Shown: in pieces, positions 53,565 through 62,793 of the stretch
Layout of the letters: the number at the start of each line of letters is the position of its first letter
Position numbering within the stretch: position 1 is the first letter of the stretch
Assembly (NCBI RefSeq): GCF_002746455.1
Contig: NZ_NWUW01000012.1
Location: 87,028 to 151,027, forward strand
DNA from: Bacillus fungorum
Lineage (GTDB): Bacteria; Bacillota; Bacilli; Bacillales; Bacillaceae_G
DNA: 64,000 nt
Direction of reading: 5' to 3'
The notes under the pieces: model-generated
Seen by the model: only the letters and a program-made list of their open reading frames with translations
The model's database searches: none
Told to the model about the DNA's origin: nothing
Position numbers and translations under genes: made by a program

Positions 53565-54599
53565 TCATTTAGATTTGAGTTTTGTAGAGACATCCTCATA
53601 CCAGTCAGGTTGATGGATGTCGATTTGCTTTTGTTTTGAATCATTTAGATTCAATTTTTTCATGTGGATGCCGTATAAATTACTGTTAAAGTCTGTATAG
53701 AAATAATAACTTAGGTTAGTATGATCACGAATAACACTCCATCTTGTCCAATCGAAGGAATTAGCTGGTAGGTCTTTGTTTTGAAGAATGACTGTACCGA
53801 TGGGGACTGAGAGTGTTTGCAAAATTTGTCGTGCTAATCCAATGTTTTGTTGAGTATTTTTTGGTTGAAATATTGTTTGCCGTAGAAAAGCTGCTCGGAC
53901 AAAACGGGATTGAGGGGATGGATCACCAGGAATTCCAAGTTGACCACTTCCAGTAATTTCTTCACCACAGAAAAGACTAGGGTTATCTTTCAAACTTAAA
54001 TTTTTATATAAATAAAAATTTGTAGACTGCCAATCAAATGTTGGTTGATTTGTCAATACTCCTAAATCGGTCGTATAGGTTTTCATCTTTCCATTTTCAA
54101 ATTCTATGATTAAATGTTTTCCAGAAGCATCGCTAACAATATAGTGCAGAAGAGAAGGGACATTGGCAAACTGAGGTAATTCATTAATATTGATGATTGT
54201 AATTTTAGAAAGGATTGACTTCACTTCTTCGATATTTTTGAAGTTGCCTAATATAAAGGGGATAAAATTTGTATTATAAAGTAAAGGGGTCTCCATTTGG
54301 GGTTTTGGATATATACTACACGCTAGCCATAAGCCAGCAACAGAAAGACCTTTTTCGTTCAAACCGTCGGAATACACTATGGGAAAGTCTTTGTATTTGT
54401 ATCCCATACCAATAAATCCGTATTTATTTTTCCAATGTATTTCGTCAGGTAGGTCCATTTCAGGAAATGATTGTTGACGAGGCACAAAATTCAAGGATGT
54501 AGAAGTTGTTGTAGGATCTGTTTCACACCAATCCATTGTTCGTGCTGAAACCAGAGGAATATCCTTTGATTTACTCGGAATAGATATATTTGTACACAT
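53565..54599 (-). CDS. Linear amide C-N hydrolase (choloylglycine hydrolase family)
   Basis: 344 aa. With the ATG at 54599 the second residue is Cys (MCTNISI), the N-terminal nucleophile exposed after Met removal; SARTMDW supplies Arg/Asp of the active site and GLNEKGLSVAGLWL and LTNQPTFDWQ are family motifs. Bile salt hydrolase, penicillin V acylase or acyl-homoserine-lactone acylase are the possible activities; it cannot be decided. AAAGGAG supports this start over an ATG six codons upstream, which would bury the Cys. Confidence 0.92.
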   Translation of the reverse strand: MCTNISIPSKSKDIPLVSARTMDWCETDPTTTSTSLNFVPRQQSFPEMDLPDEIHWKNKYGFIGMGYKYKDFPIVYSDGLNEKGLSVAGLWLACSIYPKPQMETPLLYNTNFIPFILGNFKNIEEVKSILSKITIININELPQFANVPSLLHYIVSDASGKHLIIEFENGKMKTYTTDLGVLTNQPTFDWQSTNFYLYKNLSLKDNPSLFCGEEITGSGQLGIPGDPSPQSRFVRAAFLRQTIFQPKNTQQNIGLARQILQTLSVPIGTVILQNKDLPANSFDWTRWSVIRDHTNLSYYFYTDFNSNLYGIHMKKLNLNDSKQKQIDIHQPDWYEDVSTKLKSK

Positions 54600-54966
54600 A
54601 TTTTTTCTCCTTTTCATTAAAATATTTCGTATTTGCTATATAGAGTATTCCTATGTTAGATGATGGCTTGTACATTTGGTATTAGTCAAGTGTGAGTTTA
54701 AATGAAATGGATCTTTATTATGGGGTTTGGTAATCTAAAATAAGAGTTCATTTTTATCGTAAACTGATAATCTAATAAAATTAGAAATACTACAATAATA
54801 ATTGTTATTGATGCGAGCGTGTATAAAGTCGATTTTTATACTTCTTTTGAGCCTAACACAATCCCATTTTGTTTTCTTATAGGTCCAGTTGGTTCTACTA
54901 ATTTGGCAGGTGGTAGGTATATCGCCAAGCCAAACGTCCCAAAAAACAGATATATTTGTCAGTAAT
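54600..54966. other. Noncoding, with a minus-strand coding scrap
   Basis: On the minus strand about 54840-54958 a frame reads LFFGTFGLAIYLPPAKLVEP then GPIRKQNGIVLG, without a start: perhaps the end of a small lost membrane protein. Otherwise nothing. Confidence 0.3.
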
Positions 54967-55812
54967 TTATCTAAGAACCCATGCTATGAATTCTACTGCT
55001 AAATCTCTATTTTCTCTATGACCTTCACTATTTATTACAGAAGTTTCATACCAAAACCCCGTTTTACTTCCGAGATATGCTGTCACCTTTTTTTGAATAA
55101 TTGAAGCATTTACATTGTCACAATGGTGATGGCAACAACAATTATTAGGGTTTGTGTGTATATTTATAATTTCTAGTTTCAGTAGTGAATATGGTAAAGT
55201 AAATGATTTAACAGGTGGTTCAAATAAAATATGGTATTTACCTGGACATGAGTGCTCAACTCTAAAACCATCTCCAGCTAAGATTTCACCATTAGCACTA
55301 ATAGTACCTGTAATCAGTTCTGATGTCTCTTGATTTACTGAGGTTAAAAAATTTGGTTGGGGTTGTAGTGGAGATTCTTCGAGCGGTGGCAATATTATTT
55401 CTACTTGAGGTGGTTTTTCCTTATCAATTAGTTGGAACTCTGGATCAATTATAATTTGATATACTCCTATGGTTCCTGCTCTTTTGATAACTCTAAAATC
55501 TTTAGAACCATTGGATATTGTTCCGTTACTTCTAATAGTACCTTGTACTGTCCGAAAAGGAAAAGGATTTAAAAAATCGCCTATAGCTCGAAAATGAATT
55601 GGAGCATCTACTGGTTGTCCGCTATTTTCATAATAAGTAGTGTAATAAAAACCAGATTCAGTCCATGAAAATGTCTCTACAGCAATAGAATCTTCTTCAG
55701 TTGAACAGTGACAATGACAATGATTTGAATTATTATCTTGTTTACATTTTTGTTGCCCGTATACAGGTTGGAAATAATTGTATTCGTTTTTGTTTTTGTT
55801 ATATTTTTTCAA
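54967..55812 (-). CDS. Cys/His-rich protein with an internal duplication, possibly spore-surface
   Basis: 281 aa, no family I recognise. N-terminus is Asn/Lys/Gln-rich with CHCHCS; a CCCHHHC block lies near residue 222. Two repeats are visible: SGFYYTTYYENS...RTVQGTIRSNGTISNG...FRVIKRAG..GVYQIIIDP and TGFWYETSVINSEG... together with GTISANGEILAGDGFRVEHS..GKYHILFEP. TTG start after AAGGAAGTGAG. A sigma-K-type promoter fits upstream, so I infer a late mother-cell, coat or exosporium protein. Confidence 0.55.
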   Translation of the reverse strand: MKKYNKNKNEYNYFQPVYGQQKCKQDNNSNHCHCHCSTEEDSIAVETFSWTESGFYYTTYYENSGQPVDAPIHFRAIGDFLNPFPFRTVQGTIRSNGTISNGSKDFRVIKRAGTIGVYQIIIDPEFQLIDKEKPPQVEIILPPLEESPLQPQPNFLTSVNQETSELITGTISANGEILAGDGFRVEHSCPGKYHILFEPPVKSFTLPYSLLKLEIINIHTNPNNCCCHHHCDNVNASIIQKKVTAYLGSKTGFWYETSVINSEGHRENRDLAVEFIAWVLR

Positions 55813-55859
55813 CTTCTCACTTCCTTGTTTGGTAGTCTTATTTTTTTAAAGCTAATTAC

Positions 55860-55887
55860 ATATTATGTTTTGAAATAAAATATGTTT
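55860..55887 (-). promoter_or_regulatory. Sigma-K-like promoter
   Basis: Minus strand AAAC (55884-55887), 16 bp, CATAATAT (55860-55867), matching AC-N16-CATANNNT. Confidence 0.5.
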
Positions 55888-56094
55888 GGACGTTTTTTAG
55901 GGGGCACCATATCAAAAAAGAAAATTGTACGTTTAGACACAAAATTGAAATGTTTTGCTTATCTTCCTTTACGTTAAGGGATTAGTTTGTATATTTGAGG
56001 AGAGGTGCGAGACAGGTGTATATTTAGGATGATCTAATATTTTCCATTCGAATATGATAGAATAGAAAGTATATCCAAAATGGAGGAATGGCAA

Positions 56095-56370
56095 ATGAAC
56101 TCAAACACAAAACAGTTTATTTATGATATCCAGCAAAGAAAGAACAATTATATAGAAAATGTATTAATAGCAATACAACATCCTAAAAAAGAGCAATCTG
56201 AACAAGTCATTCAAAATATAGTAGAGAAGATGGATATGATGATTAATCTAGTTACTACGTACATGAGGATTGAATCAGGATCTACGGAAGAATTAAAAGA
56301 ACTTCAGAAAGAAATTATCCATGCTCAAGCATATATCCAAAAAAGAAAATTTGAAGAAACACAGAGATAA
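56095..56370 (+). CDS. Hypothetical 91-aa helical protein
   Basis: Soluble, all-helical, probably coiled coil (QVIQNIVEKMDMMINLVTTY, ELKELQKEIIHAQAYIQ). GGAGG supports ATG 56095 rather than one five codons earlier. Not recognised. Confidence 0.55.
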   Translation: MNSNTKQFIYDIQQRKNNYIENVLIAIQHPKKEQSEQVIQNIVEKMDMMINLVTTYMRIESGSTEELKELQKEIIHAQAYIQKRKFEETQR

Positions 56371-56437
56371 AACCCTGTGTTTTTATTTGGACGTCTATGA
56401 AACCAATTTGTTATAAATCAAATTAGATGTAATTTAA

Positions 56438-56647
56438 TCATTGTTTTGGCATAATCCATACAATTTGCTGAATTCGTACAATATACGGTACCGTATCTTC
56501 AATTAGCAAATGATCTGGTTTCACATCCTTTAACTTTCCTCTTACATTACCTCTTACAGTTTCAATAACCACATGTTTACCAATTACTGATTGTAATGTC
56601 TGATATACGTAGGGATTCGGTACACTTACCATATTTTGTTCACTCAA
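56438..56647 (-). CDS. DUF2642 protein (YuzF-like)
   Basis: 69 aa from TTG with GGAGGG seven bases upstream. The Sm-like small beta-barrel core GKHVVIETVRGNVRGKLKDV, then HLLIED and PYIVRIQQIVWIMP are those of DUF2642. Such proteins in Bacillus include spore-coat associated members. Confidence 0.78.
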   Translation of the reverse strand: MSEQNMVSVPNPYVYQTLQSVIGKHVVIETVRGNVRGKLKDVKPDHLLIEDTVPYIVRIQQIVWIMPKQ

Positions 56648-56762
56648 GTCATTTCCCTCCAAATAACTCAATCTATAAAACTCCTTTCTAACCTACATTC
56701 TTCCTCTTAATATATGATATAAATCTTTTAAATATGCTAGAAGGATAATTCATTATAGAAAC

Positions 56763-56802
56763 AAAAAGGATCATCCTTTCTTTTAAAGGCTGATCCTTTT
56801 CT
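56763..56802 (-). terminator. Terminator
   Basis: 10-bp stem aaaaggatca / tgatcctttt with T-run on both strands, downstream of the 48-aa gene. Confidence 0.75.
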
Positions 56803-56824
56803 TCGTTCATTCAACTATTTTTAG

Positions 56825-56971
56825 CTATTCTTGATTAATTAGAATCACAGCTGGTCCATCTACACGAATTCCACCAACTTCGATTTTTTCATAAGGCTCA
56901 ACTGTAATAGAAATAATCCCTTCTCGCTTCTTTAATTCATTACTTAATTCTTTTGTTAACATTTTTTTCAT
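56825..56971 (-). CDS. 48-aa hypothetical protein
   Basis: MKKMLTKELSNELKKREGII, then SITVEPYEKIEVGGIRVDGP. AAGGAG is nine bases before the ATG at 56971; the frame is open 52 codons further but without a site. Unknown function. Confidence 0.5.
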   Translation of the reverse strand: MKKMLTKELSNELKKREGIISITVEPYEKIEVGGIRVDGPAVILINQE

Positions 56972-57521
56972 GTGTGCACTCCTTCTTCCTGCTTCATTTA
57001 CTATTGTTATGTAAATAAGATTAAAAATGGTTTCCTGGTCTGGAAACCATTTGTTTGTAGTTGACCATATGGTGTTACCAGTTCGTTTATCAATTTTACG
57101 TAAAGAAGATAAACAATTACTATTCACTGTCTCAGTAGATGTAAGGAACTCTTAAAGAGATAGCGGTGAGATAGATTGTTTTTTCTTCTAGAAATAATGA
57201 CTTAGATAATATATTACCTAAAACAATGAAAGCCCTACCTCTCTTTCATCCTTACGGCTCCTTGTCCGTGCCAGTGTGAATCAGGATTGCAAAAATCAAG
57301 TGACTATTTGATCGAGTTATTTGATGAAACTTCGAACGTTCGTAAAAGAAATTTAAAAATAAAAATGGATTAGATTGAAGTAATAACAAAAGAGGTTCCT
57401 ACTCTAAAAGTGAGCTGAAGAAGTTGAATGTTTTTGAAATGATTTACTTATTAATAACAATCATATTCCCGAAAAATTCAGGATATTTTCGGGGGATGTA
57501 ATACATTATCTATAATGAACC
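56972..57521. other. Intergenic region with a GC-richer patch
   Basis: No gene supported. 57230-57310 is less AT-rich than its surroundings and contains short inverted repeats; its minus strand has AAGGAG near GGATG, but only a four-codon ORF follows. I cannot match it to a known RNA class. Confidence 0.35.
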
Positions 57522-57983
57522 TTAACAGAAACTTTTTATTTGATTTTCAGTGATTCCTTTAATTAATCCTAGTTCACTAATCAAAAATTCATGTGCGTTA
57601 TCCAACATTTTTTTTTCGCTTGTATTCAGTGCTTTTTCTTTCTTCATACGCATTAAATCACGTACAACTTCAGCACCTTCTTGTATTTCACCCGTTTTTA
57701 TTTTGTCCGTATTCACTTTATACCTTTGTTTCCACGGCAGTAATCTATCTGATTCTCCATGCTGAAAAATGTGTATGATGTGTTTTAATGTAAGTATGTC
57801 AGTAACTGGGCGTATACTTGAACTTAATATTTTACCCGTAGGAATCATGACTTGCATATTACTGATTGACATTTTTATGACATAATACTGTTGTTTTTTC
57901 CCTGAGAATTCTTTTTCTTCTATGGCTTCAATTATACCTGCTCCGTGCATTGGATAAACAATGTTATCGCCAATTTGAAACAT
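57522..57983 (-). CDS. CarD-family transcriptional regulator
   Basis: 153 aa. The N-terminal RNAP-interaction domain MFQIGDNIVYPMHGAGIIEA and YYVIKM are clear, and the helical C-terminal part (SEKKMLDNAHEFLISELGLI) is the DNA-binding part. Binds RNA polymerase beta subunit and tunes promoter opening. GGAGGTGG selects ATG 57983 over one 14 codons upstream. Confidence 0.9.
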   Translation of the reverse strand: MFQIGDNIVYPMHGAGIIEAIEEKEFSGKKQQYYVIKMSISNMQVMIPTGKILSSSIRPVTDILTLKHIIHIFQHGESDRLLPWKQRYKVNTDKIKTGEIQEGAEVVRDLMRMKKEKALNTSEKKMLDNAHEFLISELGLIKGITENQIKSFC

Positions 57984-58199
57984 ATAATCCACCTCCATAT
58001 ATGGTAACCTTCTTAACCTTAACATATATGTGGTTTTTTATCAAATATTTTATAATATCATAAAATTATTTTTATTGTCAACTGATTTTTCTTTAAAAAT
58101 TAAATTAAATAAAAACAGCACCAAAACAATAAGAATCGTGTCAGATTTCCAATAAAGGGAAGGGGCATTTCCCTGCGTATACTTTGAAACCTCTACTCA

Positions 58200-59111
58200 T
58201 TAACGTAGATCAGTTTTCCCTTGAAAACGACCAAATCGATCCCGTATTTTTTTTGATCTTGTGTGGTACTCCAAAATCTCAATTCTTGCTTTTTCAGCTA
58301 GAGGTGCAATTGGTCTTAAGTCTTTTAACCCCCAATAATCAACCACTACATCAAGTACTTGATCAAAATATTGTAGTGGCCCATAGTTAGCTTCTTTTGC
58401 AATCACAGTCATTCGATTTTTAAAATCAGGCATGACAGCACCTGGCATTTTAAAATTCATAATCACATTGGCAATATGATAGCAATAATTAGGTTCCAAT
58501 TCTAAATGTGTTCGAATCACGTCTCGATAAAACGCATAATGAAGAGTTTCATCTTTTGCAAGACGGCGTAATAATGTAGCAAGATCGGGATCATGCTTAC
58601 TTGCAACCTTAGCAACATTATTGTAAAACACCATCGTTGCAAGTTCTTGTAGCGTCGTATATGTCATGGCTTCGATTGGTGTATGAAAATCAGGCTCAAA
58701 TCCACCCTCAACGACTGATTTTCTTAATTCATGTATCCGTTTAGGGTTCACACTTCGAGTGAGTAGTAAATATGTCTCCAATAAATTCGAATGTTGATCC
58801 TCTTCTGAGGTCCAAGTATGAATAAAGTCTGTAATAACAGAAAGGGAACCTTTAAAAGTCGCAGATAAATACGTTGTAAACCATGGTAAATTCACTTCTG
58901 TTAATAAAGCTGTTTCAATGGCCGTAATTACACCAGAAGGAAGAGTAACTTGACTTTCATCCCAAGGAACTCTTTTAAAGTCCATTCCCTTATCCCATGG
59001 TAAAAACTCATGATACCCCCAGTCTATCTTCTGAGCTCTTATTTTATGTTGTTCATACAGTTCTTTTAAACGTGGTTCTAATCGGAAATCTAAATCATTT
59101 GTTAGCATATA
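58200..59111 (-). CDS. Acyl-[acyl-carrier-protein] desaturase (soluble di-iron)
   Basis: 303 aa. Ferritin-like four-helix bundle with EEDQH and DETLH as the two ExxH-type iron motifs, plus Glu ligands in TALLTEVNLP and LQELATMVF. It would introduce a double bond into acyl-ACP in the cytosol; homologous to plant and mycobacterial stearoyl-ACP desaturases rather than the membrane Des of B. subtilis. AAAGGGGG precedes ATG 59111. Confidence 0.88.
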   Translation of the reverse strand, partial: YMLTNDLDFRLEPRLKELYEQHKIRAQKIDWGYHEFLPWDKGMDFKRVPWDESQVTLPSGVITAIETALLTEVNLPWFTTYLSATFKGSLSVITDFIHTWTSEEDQHSNLLETYLLLTRSVNPKRIHELRKSVVEGGFEPDFHTPIEAMTYTTLQELATMVFYNNVAKVASKHDPDLATLLRRLAKDETLHYAFYRDVIRTHLELEPNYCYHIANVIMNFKMPGAVMPDFKNRMTVIAKEANYGPLQYFDQVLDVVVDYWGLKDLRPIAPLAEKARIEILEYHTRSKKIRDRFGRFQGKTDLR

Positions 59112-59606
59112 AGTGCCCCCTTTTCTTACCATGGATATTCATCCTATTTTTATCCTTAAAAATCTTCTACAAATAAATATTACTTTCCTTTTTTTAAGTC
59201 AAACATAACAAATTTGTAACAAAACTCTTTAAGAGCGCTATATTTTCATAGGATTTTTTTATATCAAAAGGGGGACCGTTACATTTATTTTCTTTTTTAT
59301 AAAATAGATACTGAGGCATACAATATGTTAGTAGCCTAAATAAAAAAACTAACCTCAGTAAATACAAAATAACATTCACGGATGAAGATTCTCGTCATGT
59401 TGTAAATCTTGGTGAGTGTAAAAAGGTGCATGCCTATAAAGAATCGTTTTATAATAAAGTTTGATAGTGTTTTATACATAATATCAGTTTATTCAGATGT
59501 AAATATTAAAAACTTAAAAAACAAATATAGTTGATTAGATAGCCTTAAACGACAAATCCCAACAAGATCAATGTACATTGGCTATGGATGAGTTAGACCA
59601 AATTTT
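59112..59606. other. Intergenic region with a plus-strand coding scrap
   Basis: Around 59331-59465 the plus strand reads NKKTNLSKYKITFTDEDSRH then VVNLGECKKVHAYKESFYNK and stop. It looks like the end of a lost gene but has no start; origin unknown. The desaturase promoter lies at the left, unresolved. Confidence 0.3.
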
Positions 59607-59945
59607 GTGAAACGGTATACAACACAAAGGGAAGATGCGATAAACATGCAGTCAACGGAAGCGCATATGAAGGAAAAACAACGTAGAGAAAAAATAGAAA
59701 TTATATTTAGTCACATGGTAAAAGGAGAGAGTTATTTTCAAGGCTCTTCCTATCAATGGAAAAACATTGTATATCAAAATTATAATAGAATACAGCAAAA
59801 AGAGTTGGAAGTTGAACAACTCATTTCGATAATGGAAAAAGCAGGGGTTCGTTTTACGCAGCATCGTTCACTCATACACGATCCCGTCATTGATTTTGTA
59901 AAATATATAGCTAAGATTTATAAGGAGCCCCTCGAAATACAATAA
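59607..59945 (+). CDS. Hypothetical 112-aa helical protein
   Basis: Charged, helical (KEKQRREKIEIIFSHMVKGE, QKELEVEQLISIMEKAGVRF). The start is unresolved: GTG 59607 or ATG 59646, neither with a good site. Not recognised. Confidence 0.45.
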   Translation: MKRYTTQREDAINMQSTEAHMKEKQRREKIEIIFSHMVKGESYFQGSSYQWKNIVYQNYNRIQQKELEVEQLISIMEKAGVRFTQHRSLIHDPVIDFVKYIAKIYKEPLEIQ

Positions 59946-60309
59946 TCATATTTAAAATAAACCTTTATAAAAGGCTTATTTTCGAAGATTTTTAACTAAA
60001 CCCCCAAAAACTCATTGTAATATTCTTTTTATTCTCAATACTATTCATTTTTGATTTTGAAGCACTTCAAAATCTTAGCTAGATGGCTATGTATCGGTAC
60101 CCCACAATAAAAAGGCAGGAACATATTTGATCTGTTCCTGCCTTTGATTTTATTAAGTTTAACATCTATGACCTAAATATAATAAAATTTGGAGCTTCTT
60201 TTTATTTTAGCTGGATGTTTCCTAACAGTTGATTTTGTTAACGAAAGTCGACTTCAAATCCATATTTTGTGTGAAATAAAAGCATATAATAAAAGTATGA
60301 GGTGATGAT
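59946..60309. other. Noncoding region with terminator
   Basis: Contains the stem-loop at 60111-60145 (aaaggcaggaaca / tgttcctgccttt with T-run). No gene seen. Confidence 0.55.
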
Positions 60310-61197
60310 GTGAAAGAGATAAACATTCATAAAATAATTGCGGATAAGAGAAAAGAAAAGGGAATTACGCAGGCGTCCGTTTCCAAATGGGAGACGGGGC
60401 AGAGTTATCCGGATATTACATTTTTACCACTGTTGGCATCGTACTTTAACATAAGTATAGATGAACTAATTAGTTACACACCACAAATGGAACAGGAAGA
60501 TATTAAAAATTTATATCATAGACTAGCGGAAGCTTTTAGTGAAGAACCGTTTGATGAAGTAATGATGGAGTGCAGGGAAATGATTAAAAAATATTATTCT
60601 TGTTTTCCGTTATTAATTCAAATGGGAGTACTTTTTATTAATCACCACATGTTAACAGAGGATACGGATAAAAGAATTGAAATGTTAGAAGAGGCTACGA
60701 AAAGACAGAGAGAGATTGCTTATAAAGAATTAAAAGAACAAAAAGGAATAAAAGGGAAGTTAATGCGTCTTCTCAATGTGGAGAAACGTGGAGAGAAACA
60801 GATGGAAAAAATAAAAGAGAAAATGATGAACACAGAAAAAGATACGATTAAAGTTGGTTTTAAACCGATGAACGCAAAGTGGTTTAGAGAGCATTTTCAG
60901 CATGATATTTATAAAGATTTACAACAAGTAACATGTCCAGTACTGGCAATTGCTGGTGATAAAGATATTCAGGCTGATCCTGAAAGAGCGAAGCGGATCG
61001 GTGATTATGTGAAGGGTGATTCTGAAGTATATGTAGTACCAAAATATGGATCATAGTTTGAAAAGTTTTGAAGGTGAGTTTAAAGCATTAGAGTTTAAAA
61101 AGAATTATGAAGAAGGGCAGGAAAGCCACTACATCCAGAGTTGGAAGAAATAATTACGAATTGGATGAATACGAATTTTATACTGCATCAAAATTAG
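60310..61197 (+). pseudogene. Deletion fusion: XRE regulator joined to alpha/beta-hydrolase tail, frameshifted
   Basis: Residues 1-165 are an XRE regulator of the long helical type, but the helix-turn-helix is short: GITQASVSKWETGQSYPD lacks about 12 residues (EELA..IGVSK) of the usual GITQEELA..IGVSKASVSKWE. From about residue 172 the protein becomes an alpha/beta-hydrolase C-terminal part (FKPMNAKWFREHFQ, VTCPVLAIAGDKDIQADPER). The frame ends at 61056, but the hydrolase continues after +1 A at 61041-61044 (MDHSLKSFEGEFKALEFKKN) and again after -1 A at 61122-61124 (KPLHPELEEIITNWM) to 61197. Two deletions and two frameshifts mean it is dead as either protein. Confidence 0.75.
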
Positions 61198-61391
61198 ATG
61201 AATATGAGGAAGAGGGAAGGGAGAGTAACAGTCTGTAAAAGAAGAATTGGTGTGGGCTGACCCTGTAGGTACAAGTTCTTCTACAATAGTAATTTTTCGC
61301 ATAATAATCCCTTCCATATTGTAGATTCTCTCATTAGTTTAGCATCATTTTTGAGCTAATAAAATCTTATCTAATACTTTGGTAAAACACC

Positions 61392-61763
61392 CTATAAATA
61401 ATCCAGGCTATTTAATATTAGGAGGAAGCCAACTATGCACATAATCCATGACAGAGCTGATCCTGTACTATTAGCGATTTTCATTCGAAGTCTCTCGAGA
61501 GGTTTTTGCATCCACCGACCAAACAGGAGATAGAAGAGAAACAGCACGAGAGAGGGCAGTACCATAATAACGTTGTATCCCGCTAAAATAGAAGACCATT
61601 CTATCCATGATAGATTAGAAGTAGTCAGTATACCAATTGCTGCAAAATAAGGAAATGCAGTTCCCGCTTCAATTAATGTAGTAGTGAATCCTAGCGCAAT
61701 CATTGAAAAAATACTTTTTGATTTTGGTGAAGGGAGAGCGATGACCTGTAGAAGATCTGTGGG
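61392..61763 (-). pseudogene. N-terminally truncated membrane protein (GAP/Sap-like)
   Basis: The frame is open to 61763 but has no start with a ribosome binding site. It reads ALPSPKSKSIFSMIALGFTT and LPSLVLFLFYLLFGRWMQKP, with four helices, resembling the C-terminal half of GAP/sulfolipid-addressing family proteins. Assignment to that family is tentative. Confidence 0.4.
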
Positions 61764-61903
61764 TTAATAATAAGAGGTATAGAAATGTATTAACATCAAT
61801 GAGACATCATGTTAACTTATCATGAACAACATATACAACCGAAATTACAGAACAAATCATTTTTTTGGGGTGGTATAATAAGGAAAAAGGGGTGCTCTGA
61901 ATA

Positions 61904-62074
61904 ATGTCTTTGGGGACCAGTATTTATTACGCCATCACCGCATTGATTATCGGTGTATTGTTGGGAGGAATTATACGTATAATTTTGCATACTAGTAATC
62001 GCAAAAAGCAAGATCCAGTTGAGCAAAAGTTAGATAGGATTATTCAATTGTTAGAAAAACAAAATAAGGATTGA
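61904..62074 (+). CDS. DUF4083-type small membrane protein
   Basis: 56 aa: one membrane helix (IYYAITALIIGVLLGGIIRI) and a helical tail (PVEQKLDRIIQLLEKQNKD). This is the DUF4083 layout. AAAGGGG precedes the ATG. Function unknown. Confidence 0.72.
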   Translation: MSLGTSIYYAITALIIGVLLGGIIRIILHTSNRKKQDPVEQKLDRIIQLLEKQNKD

Positions 62075-62106
62075 CCCTCTCCCCAAACGGGAGGGGGTTG
62101 CTGTTT
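62074..62106 (+). terminator. GC-rich stem-loop after DUF4083
   Basis: ccctctccc / gggaggggg stem; T-poor, so weak. Confidence 0.5.
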
Positions 62107-62193
62107 TATCGGCAGAGGGGTGAAGTATAGGATACTTCACTGCAATCCAGTTAAAGTTTTACTTTCTCCATAATGCGAGTTTTATATAATATG

Positions 62194-62239
62194 AAAATCA
62201 ACGGCTATAACTACTTAGAATATAGCCGTTGATTTTTTG
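62194..62239 (+). terminator. Strong terminator directly upstream of the next gene
   Basis: Perfect 16-bp stem aaaatcaacggctata with its complement, then T6, ending 22 bp before the 62262 start. Position would also suit an attenuator, but I see no alternative pairing. Confidence 0.8.
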
Positions 62240-62261
62240 CGCATAGAAAGGAAATGAAATC

Positions 62262-62720
62262 ATGAAAAAATCAATAAAAAGTGAATTGATTGGAATGTTT
62301 ATCTTTAATGAAACTTTTCATACATATGAACAAAATGAAGGCAAGGTACATTGGGGATTGGATACTGGAAATGAGCGTGTACATGTACATGAAATGATGA
62401 AAAGAGCAGAAAAGCTTTATATATGTTTAGAAGAATTTGATAGAAAAGCTAAAGTAGCAATAGCGGAAGAATTAATAGAGTATAAAAATGATTTTTGGCC
62501 TGAATATGATGAGAATGATGAACAACTAAATTGGGATGCTGTAGACGCAGGAGAATATGATATGACGAAAGAAATATTTGAAAAGTCTATTACTCTTATG
62601 GACATTGTAATTAGAGAAAATGATATATATTGCGAATATAGTGACGGAGGTTTATTTGGAGGACATAGAATCCATGCTTCTTTTGACGATGAGTACAATT
62701 TACTAGATACAGGGATTTAG
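62262..62720 (+). CDS. DUF2262-like protein
   Basis: 152 aa, acidic. DIVIRENDIYCEYSDGGLFG followed by GHRIHASFD at the C-terminus resembles the DGxLFxGHxI signature of DUF2262. Function unknown; some relatives occur among toxin-immunity neighbourhoods. AAAGGAAATG is the site. Terminator follows at 62736-62764. Confidence 0.6.
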   Translation: MKKSIKSELIGMFIFNETFHTYEQNEGKVHWGLDTGNERVHVHEMMKRAEKLYICLEEFDRKAKVAIAEELIEYKNDFWPEYDENDEQLNWDAVDAGEYDMTKEIFEKSITLMDIVIRENDIYCEYSDGGLFGGHRIHASFDDEYNLLDTGI

Positions 62721-62735
62721 TTTTGAAAGATGAAA

Positions 62736-62770
62736 AAAGGATTGATTACTATAATCAATCCTTTCAACCT
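62736..62770 (+). terminator. Terminator
   Basis: 13-bp stem aaaggattgatta / taatcaatccttt, weak T-run. Confidence 0.75.
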
Positions 62771-62793
62771 TTTTATTCGGTGTTTTTTTATGT

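Noticed and set aside
61129..61302. Minus-strand ORF starting MRKITIVEELVPTGSAHTNS
   Set aside because: The start has a fair site and the first 25 residues look plausible, but the rest is antisense to the hydrolase remnant; not enough to call a gene.
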